The notes: generated from the letters alone by a model not told the origin. A stretch of DNA of 64,000 bases from CAVSUZ01 sp963791885 (GCA_963791885.1 CAWBUL010000005.1:62001-126000), one strand, 5' to 3'. Positions 25,271 through 34,871 are shown, numbered from the stretch's first letter. Program-made: numbers and translations.

Positions 25271-26866
25271 TTATGCAACCGGCATGCTCCGCGTCTCCGG
25301 GTTTTCCACCAGTGCCATCACATGCTCAAGCTTGTCGGCTTCGGCGGCAGGCTTGTCCGTGCGGATGCGGGCAATGCGGGGGAATCGCATGGCCACACCC
25401 GACTTGTGCCGGCTGGATAGTTGCGCGGCATCGAACGCCACTTCCAGAACAAGAGACTTCTCCACCTCCCGCACCGGACCGAAGCGCGCGACGGTGTGGT
25501 TCCGCACCCACCGGTCCAGCCAGGCCAGTTCCTCATCCGTGAAGCCGAAATACGCCTTTCCCACCGGCACCAGTTCCTCGTCCTTCCACACGCCGAACGT
25601 ATAATCCGAATAGAAGCTGCTACGCTTCCCATGCCCGCGCTGGGCATACATCAAAACCGCATCGATCGTGTGCGGATCACGTTTCCACTTCCACCACAAC
25701 CCCTTCGGTCGCCCCGGGACATAGGGGCTGTCCGCCCGCTTGAGCATGATGCCTTCCATCGAGGCTGCCCTGGCACCCAGGCGCAGTGCCGACAGCTCCT
25801 CAAGCGACGAAAAAGCAATCAGTGGCGAGACGTCCATCCGCGCCGGCTGCACGCGCGCGAACCACGCCTCCAGCCGCGCGCGCCGCGCATCGAACGGTAT
25901 AGTGCGCAGGTCCTCATCCCCGTCGAACAGTAGGTCATACAATCGCACGCCGACCGGGAACGCCTCCATCATCCGCTGTGTCACCGTCTTGCGGTTCAGC
26001 CGCTGCTGCAAATCTGCGAAAGGGGCGACAACCCCGTCCCGGATGACCAGCAACTCCCCATCCAGCACCGCATGAAAGTCCATGGCGGCAATGATCTCCG
26101 GGAAAGCAGCGGAGATATCATCCGCGCCGCGCGAATAGAGCCGCCGGCCGCCCGAGGTGGAAACAAGCTGGACCCGGATGCCGTCCCACTTCCACTCGGC
26201 GCGGAAGGCCGCTGCGTCCAGGCCGAGGATGTCAGCCTCCTCCAGCGGCTGGGCCAGCATCGGCGGGCGGAACACCGGCGCCGTGGCAGGATCGGGCCGC
26301 GGCGCGCGCCCTTCGATCCAGGCAAATAACGGAAGGTAAGGAGGCGCCAGCCCGTGCCAGACCTCCTCCACCGCATCAGGATCAACCCGACCGATCTCCG
26401 ACAGCGCAATCTTGGCCAGCCGCGCCGAAGCGCCGACCCGCAGCGCCCCTGTGATCAGCTTCAGAATAGCGAACCGCACGGAGGGGTCGGAGGCGTCGAG
26501 CCAGCCCGCGACAATGCCGGGGAGCATGGATTTGGGCGCACTTTCCAGCGCCTCGACGACCTCGCAAAGGCGCGGCGGCTCCGCGCCGCCGGGACCGGCC
26601 GGCCACATCAGGGCGACCGTCTCCGCCAAGTCTCCGACATAATCGTAAGACCAGCCGAACAGCACCGGGTCGGTGTGGGCGGCGGCGAGGTCGCGGATTA
26701 GCCCCGGCTTGGCCGCAGTAAAGCGGAGCTCTCCCGCAATCGCGGCGAGTGCGATACCGCGGTCCGGGTCAGGCTCGGTCGTAAAGTAACGGCGGAGAAG
26801 CGCGATCTTGGCATTGCGGGACGGAGTGAAGACCAGCCTGTCGAGCAGTTCCGCGAAGGCGCGCAT
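25271..26866 (-). CDS. ATP-dependent DNA ligase (bacterial, ligase-exonuclease cassette type)
   Basis: A 531-residue ligase. An N-terminal DNA-binding domain (FAELLDRLVFTPSRNAKIAL at the start) precedes the adenylation domain, where Lys226 in AEWKWDGIRVQL is the nucleotide-accepting lysine. Further motifs are LDGELLV, RLYDLLFDG, SMEGIMLKRADSPYVPGRPK and GLWWKWKRDP. An OB-fold follows with YAQRGHGKRSSFYSDYTFGV. The layout matches the bacterial ATP-dependent ligase family often called PP_1105 type or cisplatin-damage ligase. Its usual partners (ligase-associated exonuclease and helicase) are not next to it in this window. Confidence 0.9.
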   Translation of the reverse strand: MRAFAELLDRLVFTPSRNAKIALLRRYFTTEPDPDRGIALAAIAGELRFTAAKPGLIRDLAAAHTDPVLFGWSYDYVGDLAETVALMWPAGPGGAEPPRLCEVVEALESAPKSMLPGIVAGWLDASDPSVRFAILKLITGALRVGASARLAKIALSEIGRVDPDAVEEVWHGLAPPYLPLFAWIEGRAPRPDPATAPVFRPPMLAQPLEEADILGLDAAAFRAEWKWDGIRVQLVSTSGGRRLYSRGADDISAAFPEIIAAMDFHAVLDGELLVIRDGVVAPFADLQQRLNRKTVTQRMMEAFPVGVRLYDLLFDGDEDLRTIPFDARRARLEAWFARVQPARMDVSPLIAFSSLEELSALRLGARAASMEGIMLKRADSPYVPGRPKGLWWKWKRDPHTIDAVLMYAQRGHGKRSSFYSDYTFGVWKDEELVPVGKAYFGFTDEELAWLDRWVRNHTVARFGPVREVEKSLVLEVAFDAAQLSSRHKSGVAMRFPRIARIRTDKPAAEADKLEHVMALVENPETRSMPVA

Positions 26867-26914
26867 GGGCCCAAACTGGCCCCGCGCCGCAGGTTCACCA
26901 AGTGTAAGCGAGAA

Positions 26915-27184
26915 TTACGGCTTGCAGTATGTGCAGCCCCGGACAGAACCCAGCCCGTTGCTTTGCGCACGCGCGAACGCCTCGTCGCGTGATGAAAAGG
27001 GCCCGCTCCACGTCCCGGTATTGCTGCGCAGCATAAACCCGCTTGCCCCGTTGATCTGGCGCGGGAAGCGGCACCACGCACGATGTACCAGCGCCCACTC
27101 ATCTGATTTGCGGGCGTAAACGTAAAAGCCCTGCGGTCCGCCTGCATCATCCACAGCATTGTCTTTTGGCATTACTGTCTCCAC
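26915..27184 (-). CDS. Small conserved hypothetical protein
   Basis: An 89-residue protein (alternatively 85 from MPKDNAV) without signal peptide. It is rich in Trp, Arg and Gly (QGFYVYARKSDEWALVHRAW and SGFMLRSNTGTWSGPF) and ends in a CTYC pair. I do not recognise the family. It lies upstream of the DNA ligase on the same strand with a 48-base gap, so the two may be co-transcribed. Confidence 0.55.
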   Translation of the reverse strand: METVMPKDNAVDDAGGPQGFYVYARKSDEWALVHRAWCRFPRQINGASGFMLRSNTGTWSGPFSSRDEAFARAQSNGLGSVRGCTYCKP

Positions 27185-27414
27185 TGCGGATAACGTGGAG
27201 GGAGTTCTTGCGGATTACCCGTCAATGGCCCGCGACGGCGCTAAAATGTTTGCCACCGCGTTTTGATGAAAACGAAGCGGGACAGGAGCTCAAGGGCAAA
27301 TGCTTCGCCCCAAATGCTTCGTCCCAGACCGGCCGGTGTTGACGCACCGACCCACCGCCGCTACACCCCCGCCCCTGCCGCGGCCGGCTATCGACCGCGT
27401 TGCCCCAACGGGCT

Positions 27415-27501
27415 GCCCAGGTGGCGGAATTGGTAGACGCGCAGGTTTCAGGTACCTGTGGCCGCAAGGTCGTGGAAGTTCGAGTCTTCTCCTGGGCACC
27501 A
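27415..27501 (+). tRNA. tRNA-Leu (anticodon CAG)
   Basis: An 87-nt class II tRNA with encoded CCA. The acceptor stem GCCCAGG pairs exactly with CCTGGGC. The anticodon stem CAGGT/ACCTG encloses the loop TTCAGGT, giving anticodon CAG. The long variable arm and T-arm GTTCGAGTC are as expected for leucine. RNase D follows five bases after the CCA. Confidence 0.96.
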
Positions 27502-27506
27502 TCACA

Positions 27507-28160
27507 ATGAGCGCAACGCAATTCATGCCGGGCGGAACCATCCACCTACACCGGGACGATCTGCCCGAGACCCTTTCGCTCGGTCCCGTCGTGGCCGTCG
27601 ACACCGAAACAATGGGCCTCAATCCCCATCGCGACCGGCTGTGTCTGGTGCAGCTTTCCGCCGGGGACGGCACCGCGCACATGGTGCAGATCCGTCCCGA
27701 GTCCCTCGGCGGCTTCGGCTACGCCTGCCCCAATCTCGCGGGTCTGCTCGCTGACCCGGGTACCCTCAAGCTCATGCATTTCGCCCGGTTCGACGTCGCC
27801 GTCCTCCAGCACGCCCTGGGCATCACCGTCTCTCCCGTCCGCTGCACCAAGATCGCCGCCAAGCTGGTGCGCACCTTCACCGACCGTCACGGCCTGCGTG
27901 ATCTCTGCAAGGAACTGCTGGGAATCGAACTCAACAAGCAGCAGCAGAGTTCGGACTGGGGCGCGCCCGAACTGACGCCGGAGCAGCTCGCCTACGCCGC
28001 CTCCGACGTGCTCCACCTCCACGCCCTCTGGGCCCGCCTCGAGGCCCTGCTCATTCGTGAAAACCGGCTCGCCCTGGCCGAATCGTGCTTCGCCTTCCTC
28101 CCTACCCGAGCCCGCCTGGACCTGCTCGGCTACGACGATCCCGACATTTTCGCGCACTGA
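27507..28160 (+). CDS. rnd: Ribonuclease D family 3'-5' exonuclease
   Basis: A 217-residue protein with only the DEDDy exonuclease domain and no HRDC domains. Motifs: VVAVDTETMGLNPHRDRLCL (Exo I, Asp and Glu), LMHFARFDVAVLQ (Exo II) and YAASDVLHLHALW (Exo III with the Tyr and Asp). The family trims 3' ends of tRNA and other structured RNAs. The ATG at 27507 lies just after the tRNA-Leu gene, so both are likely on one transcript; the frame is open back to 27300 but that part overlaps the tRNA. Confidence 0.9.
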   Translation: MSATQFMPGGTIHLHRDDLPETLSLGPVVAVDTETMGLNPHRDRLCLVQLSAGDGTAHMVQIRPESLGGFGYACPNLAGLLADPGTLKLMHFARFDVAVLQHALGITVSPVRCTKIAAKLVRTFTDRHGLRDLCKELLGIELNKQQQSSDWGAPELTPEQLAYAASDVLHLHALWARLEALLIRENRLALAESCFAFLPTRARLDLLGYDDPDIFAH

Positions 28161-28253
28161 GGCCGCTTTCCCGCGATCCTTGGCACGGTTTTTGTTGCGA
28201 AGTTTGTCGCCCGCTTGACCCGGCACGCCGCGCCGCACCATACATGGCCGGAG

Positions 28254-29264
28254 ATGGTGCCGAGAACCAACGCGAGTGGGATGGGCTTGGCCCTCGCCGA
28301 AAGCCTGTCGGACCTGGATGTGGCCCGCCAGGTGCTGTCGGCAGAGGCGGCCGGTTTGCGCGCGCTTGCCGGTGCCCTCGATGAGGGCTTCATCCGCGCT
28401 GTGGATGTTCTCGCCTCTGCCTCCGGCCGCATCGTCGTCTCCGGCATGGGCAAGTCGGGCCACGTTGCCCGGAAGATCGCTGCCACACTGGCTTCCACGG
28501 GTACCCCAGCCCTCTTCGTCCATCCGGCTGAGGCGTCCCATGGTGACCTCGGCATGATCGTGCCGGGCGACGCATTGCTGGTTGTCTCCAATTCGGGGGA
28601 GACCCCGGAACTCGCCGACCTCGTGGCGCACGGGCGGCGCTTCGGCATTCCATTGGTCGCCATAACCGCGAAATCCGGCAGCGCGCTGGCCAGCGCGGCC
28701 AACTCGGTGTTGCTGCTGCCGGACGCAAACGAGGCCTGTCCCATGGGCCTCGCGCCGACCACGAGCACGACGATGCAAATGGCGCTGGGCGACGCGTTGG
28801 CCGTGGCGCTGCTGACCCGCCGGGGCTTCACCGCAGCGGATTTCCGCCAGGTTCATCCGGGGGGCCGGCTCGGGGCACGGCTACGGCGAGTGCGGGAACT
28901 GATGCACACGGATGATGCTGTGCCGCTGGTCTCTCCCGACACGTGCATGGATCGCGCGCTCCTGGTCATGACGGAAAAGCGCTTTGGCTGCCTGGGTGTC
29001 GTCGATGAAAGCGGCGTCCTGTACGGCATCGTCACCGACGGCGATCTCCGCCGCCACATGGGCCCCGATCTGCTCAGCCGAACGGTCCGCGACGTGATGA
29101 CGGCGAATCCCCGCACCATCGGGCCCGATGCGCTCGCGGGCGACGCGCTGCGGCTGATGAATGCGCCGGATCGGCCAATCACTGCACTCTTCGTCGTGGA
29201 CCTGGCACGCCGCGTCCGTGGTATCCTGCACGTGCATGACCTGCTGCGAGCGGGAGTGGCGTGA
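28254..29264 (+). CDS. kdsD: Arabinose-5-phosphate isomerase (KpsF/GutQ family)
   Basis: Converts ribulose 5-phosphate to arabinose 5-phosphate, the first step of Kdo synthesis for lipopolysaccharide. An N-terminal SIS domain (IVVSGMGKSGHVARKIAATL, VSNSGETPEL, PMGLAPTTSTTMQMALGDAL) is followed by two CBS domains (VRELMHTDDAVPLV and VRDVMTANPRTIG). The ATG at 28254 is chosen; the frame is open from a TTG at 28215. The stop overlaps lptC, placing it at the head of the Lpt operon. Confidence 0.92.
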   Translation: MVPRTNASGMGLALAESLSDLDVARQVLSAEAAGLRALAGALDEGFIRAVDVLASASGRIVVSGMGKSGHVARKIAATLASTGTPALFVHPAEASHGDLGMIVPGDALLVVSNSGETPELADLVAHGRRFGIPLVAITAKSGSALASAANSVLLLPDANEACPMGLAPTTSTTMQMALGDALAVALLTRRGFTAADFRQVHPGGRLGARLRRVRELMHTDDAVPLVSPDTCMDRALLVMTEKRFGCLGVVDESGVLYGIVTDGDLRRHMGPDLLSRTVRDVMTANPRTIGPDALAGDALRLMNAPDRPITALFVVDLARRVRGILHVHDLLRAGVA

Positions 29265-29932
29265 TGGTGCCAGTGCAGGACGCACCTATGACCATGCGGC
29301 CCGAACGCCTGATCGGAGCGGCTCGCCTGAACCGCAAGCCCTCGATTCGGGGGCAGGCGCGCCGGCGTGCACTGATCACCGCTACCAAGCTGGTGCTGCC
29401 GGGCATCGCGCTCGCGTTGCTGACCACGATGGCGATCTGGCCGGAACTGGATCAGCGCGAGGCGCAAACCCGGCACGACCTCCACGACATGGCCGCCATC
29501 ACGGGCGCCACCCTGACCGATGCGCATTATCACAGTGTGGACGAGCGCGGCCGGCCTTTCACCGTGACCGCCGCGACGGCCACGCAGGTGAACCCCGATC
29601 GGATCAACCTGACGCAGCCCAAGGGTGATGTGACCGAGGCCAACGGAACCTGGCTGGAGCTCCAATCGAAAAAGGGCGTGTACCGGCAGGAGGAGCATTC
29701 GCTCGATCTTTCAACAGACGTGTACCTCTACCGCGATGACGGCACCACTCTGCGCACGCAGAGTGCCACGATCGACTTGAAGGCCGGTGCAGCAGCGGGC
29801 GCAGAACCAGTGCATGCGGAAGGGCCGTTCGGCGTGTTGGATGCGAAGGGCGGCTTCACCCTGACGGACAAGGGAACCCAGGTGCTGTTCGCCGGCCCGG
29901 CGCATCTGGTACTGAACGGCAGCAATCCGTGA
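29264..29932 (+). CDS. lptC: LPS export ABC transporter periplasmic protein LptC
   Basis: A 222-residue protein with one membrane anchor at about residues 35-55 (LVLPGIALALLTTMAIWPEL) and a periplasmic beta-jellyroll. LptC links the LptBFG transporter to LptA. Sequence similarity is weak across the family, but the single anchor, the repeating beta pattern (GVYRQEEHSLDLSTDVYLYR) and the kdsD-lptC-lptA-lptB order make the call firm. The start is ATG at 29264 or GTG three bases earlier. Confidence 0.88.
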   Translation: MVPVQDAPMTMRPERLIGAARLNRKPSIRGQARRRALITATKLVLPGIALALLTTMAIWPELDQREAQTRHDLHDMAAITGATLTDAHYHSVDERGRPFTVTAATATQVNPDRINLTQPKGDVTEANGTWLELQSKKGVYRQEEHSLDLSTDVYLYRDDGTTLRTQSATIDLKAGAAAGAEPVHAEGPFGVLDAKGGFTLTDKGTQVLFAGPAHLVLNGSNP

Positions 29933-30909
29933 GGCGCGTCGGCATCGCGGCCATCCTTCTCTCTGCCCTTGCCGCTCCGGCCATGGCGCAAGGGATTGAC
30001 CTGTCGCAGGGCGGGCCGATCGATGTAACCGCGCAGTCCGGGATCGAGTGGCTGCAGAACCAGCACGAGGTGATCGCCACCGGCGATGCCCGCGCCGTAC
30101 GGCAGAACGTGACGATCACGGCGGACCGCCTGATCGCCTTTTACCGGCCCAAGGCTGCCAATGGGGCAAACAATGGGGCCACGCCTGCAGCGGCCACGAC
30201 AACGGCGACGCCCGGCCTGACCGACGACCAGGATTCGGGTGGCAATGAGGTCTATCGGCTCCAAGCCGAGGGCAACGTCAAGATCTTCACCCAGACCGAC
30301 ACTGCCCAGGCTGATCGCGCTGTCTATGACGTTGACCAGGCAGTGCTGGTGCTGACCGGTCACGACCTGAAGCTGACCACGCCCAACGACGTGCTGACCG
30401 CGAAGGACGACGTCGAATACTGGTCGCAGAAGCACATGGCGGTCGCACGAGGCGACGCCGTGGTGGTGACCAAGGATGCGCGTCGGATCCAGGCGGACAC
30501 CCTGGTTGCCTACACCAAGCCGGCGCCGCAGCCGGCACCCGGTCAGCCCCAAGCTAAGCCGGTTTCCACCGGCAACCCATCACAGACCGAGGACACGCTT
30601 GGCGCCTCCGGCCAGCTCGAGAAGGTGGAGGCGTTTGGCCATGTGCTGCTGCGCACTCCGACCGACCTCGTGACCGGCGATCGCGGCATTTACTTACCAG
30701 AAACCGGCATGGCCGTATTGGTCGGAGACGTGCGCATCAATCGAGGTCAGAACCAGCTTGCCGGGGCCGAGGCCCAGGTTAACATGAAAACCGGTGTCGC
30801 CCGGCTCGTCTCTGGTCAAACCAATCGGGTGGAAGGATTGATCGTGCCGAATGATACCACGAGCCAGAACCTGACCGGCCCGGCCGCTGCTCCGGCGGCG
30901 CACCGATGA
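29929..30909 (+). CDS. lptA: LPS transport periplasmic protein LptA (OstA-like)
   Basis: A 326-residue protein from a GTG overlapping the lptC stop. A signal peptide (AAILLSALAAPAMAQG) is followed by the OstA domain: QSGIEWLQNQHEVIATGDAR, VYRLQAEGNVKIFTQTDTAQ, KDDVEYWSQKHMAVARGDAV. It forms the periplasmic bridge that carries LPS to the outer membrane. It is longer than the E. coli protein because of low-complexity Ala/Thr/Pro/Gln inserts around residues 78-95 and 198-220. It overlaps lptB. Confidence 0.9.
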   Translation: MRRVGIAAILLSALAAPAMAQGIDLSQGGPIDVTAQSGIEWLQNQHEVIATGDARAVRQNVTITADRLIAFYRPKAANGANNGATPAAATTTATPGLTDDQDSGGNEVYRLQAEGNVKIFTQTDTAQADRAVYDVDQAVLVLTGHDLKLTTPNDVLTAKDDVEYWSQKHMAVARGDAVVVTKDARRIQADTLVAYTKPAPQPAPGQPQAKPVSTGNPSQTEDTLGASGQLEKVEAFGHVLLRTPTDLVTGDRGIYLPETGMAVLVGDVRINRGQNQLAGAEAQVNMKTGVARLVSGQTNRVEGLIVPNDTTSQNLTGPAAAPAAHR

Positions 30910-31688
30910 ACGCCCCCTTGCGCCTGGTTTCCGCCGGAACAATCGGGGCCGGCACGCAGGCGATCAGCTCCGGGCTGGTGGCCAGCGGCGTGGGCAAGAC
31001 CTACAAGAAGCGCCCCGTCGTCCGTAACGTCTCGATCCAGCTTCGCCGTGGTGAAGCCGTAGGTCTGCTCGGTCCCAACGGCGCGGGGAAGACCACAACA
31101 TTCTACATGATTATCGGTTTGGTTCGGCCCGAAACGGGTTCGATCAGCCTGGACGGCACCGATATCACCCTGATGCCCATGTATCGTCGCGCGCGTCTCG
31201 GCATCGGCTACCTGCCGCAGGAAGCGAGCGTGTTCCGCGGCCTGAATGTCGAGCAGAACGTGATGGCCGCCTTGGAAGTCGTCGAGCCGGATGTTGACCG
31301 GCGCTCCGCCATGCTGGACGAGCTTCTGGCGGAATTCGGTATCGCGCATTTGCGGCGTACTCCGGCGCTGGCGTTGTCTGGTGGCGAACGCCGCCGTGTC
31401 GAGATCGCTCGCGCGCTCGCGACCCAGCCGGCCTATATCCTTTTGGACGAGCCTCTCGCGGGCATCGATCCGATCGCCGTGGGCGAAATCCGCGATCTCG
31501 TGTCGCACCTCAAGCATCGCGGGATCGGTGTGCTGATCACCGACCACAACGTACGCGAAACGCTGGAAATCATTGACCGCGCCTACATCATGCACGACGG
31601 CAAGGTCCTCATGGAGGGACATCCGCGCGAGGTGGTGGCCCATGCGGACGTAAGACGGGTGTATCTCGGTGAACGGTTCAGCCTTTGA
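30906..31688 (+). CDS. lptB: LPS export ABC transporter ATP-binding protein LptB
   Basis: A 260-residue ATPase. Walker A is GPNGAGKT at about 56-63, the signature motif is LSGGERRRVEIARAL, Walker B is YILLDEPLAGID and the switch His is in LITDHNVRETLEI. It powers LPS extraction from the inner membrane with LptF and LptG, which are not in this window. It overlaps lptA by ATGA and is followed by rpoN after 53 bases, the usual order in proteobacteria. Confidence 0.95.
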   Translation: MNAPLRLVSAGTIGAGTQAISSGLVASGVGKTYKKRPVVRNVSIQLRRGEAVGLLGPNGAGKTTTFYMIIGLVRPETGSISLDGTDITLMPMYRRARLGIGYLPQEASVFRGLNVEQNVMAALEVVEPDVDRRSAMLDELLAEFGIAHLRRTPALALSGGERRRVEIARALATQPAYILLDEPLAGIDPIAVGEIRDLVSHLKHRGIGVLITDHNVRETLEIIDRAYIMHDGKVLMEGHPREVVAHADVRRVYLGERFSL

Positions 31689-31741
31689 TCGCTCACCCCC
31701 CGGATTGCTGAACCGCGCACCACCTGACAGGCGGTAGCGCC

Positions 31742-33214
31742 TTGGCGCTTGGTCCCCGCCTCGAGCTGCGGCACAGCCAGTCACTGGTAATGACACCGCA
31801 GCTGCGGCAGGCGATCAAGCTGCTGCAGTTCACCAATCTGGAAGTCGCTGCCTTCGTCGAGGAAGAGGTTGAGCGTAATCCGCTGCTGGAACGCGCGGCT
31901 GACGAGTCAGCTACGCCCGAGCAGGCGGCGCCGGATCAGCGGAGTGAGGCGACGCCGACCGACGCTGCCGACGCGGCTCTGGCGGACACGATACCCACGG
32001 AAACATCCTCTCCGCTCGATGCGGACTACACCCAGCGGTACGATGCCGGCGGACCGGGTGATGGCGTCCCGATTGGCCGCGGGGGCGACACCGGATTCAC
32101 CGACCCCGGCGAGATGCTCGACGACGTGGCGGAGTCCGGCCAATCGCTGCAGGAGCATCTGGGCGTCCAATTGCGGCTGGCCTTCAATGATCCCGCCGAC
32201 CGGCTGATCGGCGCGCATCTGATCGCGCTGCTCTGTCCTGCTGGGCGGCTGACTGCCGAACCGGCCGACATTGCCGATGCGATGGGCGTCAGCCTGGACC
32301 GGGTCGAGGCGGTGCGCGCGCGCATGATGCATTTTGACCCGGTTGGGCTGTTCGCCCGGGACCTGAAGGAATGCCTGACGGCGCAGCTTAAGGATCGGGA
32401 CCGCTTCGATCCTGCGATGGCCATCCTGCTGGATAATCTCGATCTGGTGGCGCGCCGCGACCTGCGCCGCCTGCTCGCCATCTGCGGCGTGGACTCCGAG
32501 GATCTGGCGGACATGCTGACCGAGCTTCGCTCGCTCGATCCCAAGCCCGGGTGGCGTGGTGACGGAACCCCGCCGCAGGTGATCGTGCCGGACATTCTGA
32601 TGCGCGCCAGCGGCGTCGATTGGATCCTCGAACTCAATCCGCAGACGCTGCCCCGCGTGCTGGTGAATCAGCACTTCTACGCGCGCGTGGTCCCGCGCAT
32701 GGACAAAGAGGAACGCAGCTTTCTGAACGAACGGCTTGCCGCGGCCAACTGGCTGGTAAAATCGCTGCAGCAGCGCAGCCAAACCATCCTGAAAGTGGCG
32801 GCCGAGATCGTGCGCCAGCAGGATGGTTTCATGCGCCACGGGATCGCTCATCTGCGGCCCCTGATCCTGCGCGACATCTCCGATGCGGTGGAGATGCACG
32901 AAAGCACCGTCAGCCGCGTGACCTCAGGGAAGTATATCGCCACACCGCGGGGTACGTTCGAGCTCAAATATTTCTTTACCACTGCCATCCCCAGCCTGAA
33001 CGGCGAGGCTCACAGCGCTGAAACCGTGCGCCACCGGATCCGTGAAATGATCGTCAATGAGCGTCCGAGCGATGTGCTCTCCGATGACGCAATCGTTGCT
33101 GCGCTGCGAGCGCAGGGCGTGGACATTGCCCGCCGGACCGTGGCCAAATACCGGGAGGCGCTGCGCATTCCCAGCTCGGTGCAGCGCAAGCGGGAGAAAG
33201 CCGTTCCCGCCTGA
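31742..33214 (+). CDS. rpoN: RNA polymerase sigma-54 factor
   Basis: A 490-residue sigma-54. Region I is LELRHSQSLVMTPQLRQAIK, the glutamine- and leucine-rich activator-interacting segment. An acidic region II spans about residues 55-130. The core-binding region is followed by the HTH (MHESTVSRVTSGKYIATPRG) and the RpoN box ARRTVAKYRE at 463-472. Translation begins at a TTG, the only suitable codon before region I. It directs activator-dependent promoters, typically for nitrogen metabolism. Confidence 0.95.
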   Translation: MALGPRLELRHSQSLVMTPQLRQAIKLLQFTNLEVAAFVEEEVERNPLLERAADESATPEQAAPDQRSEATPTDAADAALADTIPTETSSPLDADYTQRYDAGGPGDGVPIGRGGDTGFTDPGEMLDDVAESGQSLQEHLGVQLRLAFNDPADRLIGAHLIALLCPAGRLTAEPADIADAMGVSLDRVEAVRARMMHFDPVGLFARDLKECLTAQLKDRDRFDPAMAILLDNLDLVARRDLRRLLAICGVDSEDLADMLTELRSLDPKPGWRGDGTPPQVIVPDILMRASGVDWILELNPQTLPRVLVNQHFYARVVPRMDKEERSFLNERLAAANWLVKSLQQRSQTILKVAAEIVRQQDGFMRHGIAHLRPLILRDISDAVEMHESTVSRVTSGKYIATPRGTFELKYFFTTAIPSLNGEAHSAETVRHRIREMIVNERPSDVLSDDAIVAALRAQGVDIARRTVAKYREALRIPSSVQRKREKAVPA

Positions 33215-33270
33215 TCGGGTGTGCCCTATGGTTTCAAGGTGGGGCGTTTCGAGGCTGGGGGGAGGCGTGG

Positions 33271-33867
33271 ATGGAGATCACCGTTTCCGGTAAGCAGCTC
33301 GACCTGTCGGACGCTTTGCGCCATCGGGTAACCCGCCATCTTGAGGGAATTGCCGCGAAATACTTCGATCACGCACTTGAAGCGCAGGTGACCTTCAGCC
33401 GAGCGCGCAGTTTCTTCACCTGCGATATCAATCTGCACGCCGGACGGGGGCTTAGCCTGCGCGGCGAAGGGGAGGCGGCAGACGCGCACGGCGCCTTCGA
33501 CGACGCGGCCGAACACATCGCCAAGCGCCTGCGTCGCTACCGCCGTCGCGTCAGCGAACATGCCAGATCGCTCGCCAATCGCCAGCGCCCGGAACAGGCG
33601 CGAACCTACGTGTTGCGGCAGGAAAGCGAAAGCGCGGACCGTGAGAATCTGGACGGGGTCGCCGCCTTTGCGACCGTGGTCGCCGAAGCCCGTACAGAGA
33701 TCGACCGGCTTTCGGTCGGAGAGGCCGTAATGCGCATGGATTTGGCCGATCAGACCCTTCTGATGTTCCGCAACAGCACCACCGGCGATCTGAACGTCGT
33801 CTATCGCCGCGACGATGGAAATATCGGCTGGATCGAGCCGGCCGGCGCGTCCGAACTCAACGCATGA
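33271..33867 (+). CDS. hpf: Ribosome hibernation-promoting factor, long form
   Basis: A 198-residue HPF. The N-terminal S30AE domain (MEITVSGKQLDLSDALRHRV to YRRRVSEHARSL, about 1-100) binds the decoding site of stalled ribosomes. A linker leads to a C-terminal dimerisation domain (AVMRMDLADQTLLMFRNSTT and VVYRRDDGNIGWIEP) that mediates 100S formation. The gene follows rpoN as is common. It overlaps the next gene by ATGA, which is unusual because ptsN is often found there. Confidence 0.93.
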   Translation: MEITVSGKQLDLSDALRHRVTRHLEGIAAKYFDHALEAQVTFSRARSFFTCDINLHAGRGLSLRGEGEAADAHGAFDDAAEHIAKRLRRYRRRVSEHARSLANRQRPEQARTYVLRQESESADRENLDGVAAFATVVAEARTEIDRLSVGEAVMRMDLADQTLLMFRNSTTGDLNVVYRRDDGNIGWIEPAGASELNA

Positions 33868-34871
33868 GTGGTCTCTGCGTCTGGGGCGCGGGAGCCATCG
33901 GGGGCACCATCGGCGCGTACCTCCGCCGCGCCGGACAGGATGTGGTGTTCGTCGACCGCGCCGCTGATCACGTCGAGGCCATCGACCGCGCCGGGCTCCA
34001 CATCTCGGGGCCGGTTGCAGATTTCACTGTTACCGCAAGTGCCTTCACGCCGACGCAGGTGAACACAACCTTCGACACCGTTCTTTTATGCGTGAAGGCG
34101 CAGGACACGGCCGGCGCCGTCGGTGCGATCCTTCCGCACCTCGCGTCCGATGGCTGTATCGTCTCGGTGCAGAACGGGCTCAACGAACTGACGATCGCTC
34201 GTCTCGCCGGAAAACAGCGTACCCTCGGCGCGTTCGTAAATTTTGGTGCGGATTGGCTCGGTCCCGGCGAGGTTCAGTTCGGCGGACGTGGCGCGGTGGT
34301 CGTTGGCGAAATCGACGGCCGTATCACCCCTCGTGCCGAGCGCCTCCACGCGTTGTTTCGCCTGTTCGACGACAAGGCGGTGCTGACGCCAAACATCTGG
34401 GGCTATTTGTGGGGCAAACTGGCCTACGGCGCGATGCTGTTCGCCACGGCGCTCACCGATGATTCCATGGCCGACTGCTTCGCCGCGTCGGATCGTCGCC
34501 CGCTTTTCACCGCGCTCGCCCGTGAAATCCTCACGGTCGCCCACGCGGCCGGTATCCGGCCCGAGGCGTTCGACGGCTTCGATCCCGGCGCCTATGCCGC
34601 CGATGCAGGCGCCGCCGCCTCGCTTGATGCCTTGGAACGACACAACCGGCACTCCGCCAAATCACACAGCGGCATCTGGCGTGATCTCGCCGTTCGCAAG
34701 CGCCGCACGGAGGCCGACGCGCAGCTTGGCCCAATCCTGGACGCCGCAGGGGAACGTGGCGTGGCAGCCCCCATCACCGCCCGACTGATCGCTATGATCC
34801 ACGAGGTTGAAGAAGGCACACGCCAGCGGAACCGAGCAAACCTAGATGAACTAGCGCAGGCGATACACTGA
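33864..34871 (+). CDS. Ketopantoate reductase family protein
   Basis: A 335-residue NADP-dependent reductase of the ApbA/PanE family. The nucleotide-binding GxGxxG is visible as VWGAGAIGGTIGAYLRRAGQ at the N-terminus. VLLCVKAQDT and VSVQNGLNE are typical substrate-pocket motifs, and the C-terminal helical domain has the conserved KLAYGAMLF and SGIWRDLAVRKRRTE. Known members reduce ketopantoate to pantoate for CoA synthesis, but many paralogues have other substrates, so no gene symbol is given. It overlaps hpf upstream and pdxY downstream. Confidence 0.82.
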   Translation: MSGLCVWGAGAIGGTIGAYLRRAGQDVVFVDRAADHVEAIDRAGLHISGPVADFTVTASAFTPTQVNTTFDTVLLCVKAQDTAGAVGAILPHLASDGCIVSVQNGLNELTIARLAGKQRTLGAFVNFGADWLGPGEVQFGGRGAVVVGEIDGRITPRAERLHALFRLFDDKAVLTPNIWGYLWGKLAYGAMLFATALTDDSMADCFAASDRRPLFTALAREILTVAHAAGIRPEAFDGFDPGAYAADAGAAASLDALERHNRHSAKSHSGIWRDLAVRKRRTEADAQLGPILDAAGERGVAAPITARLIAMIHEVEEGTRQRNRANLDELAQAIH

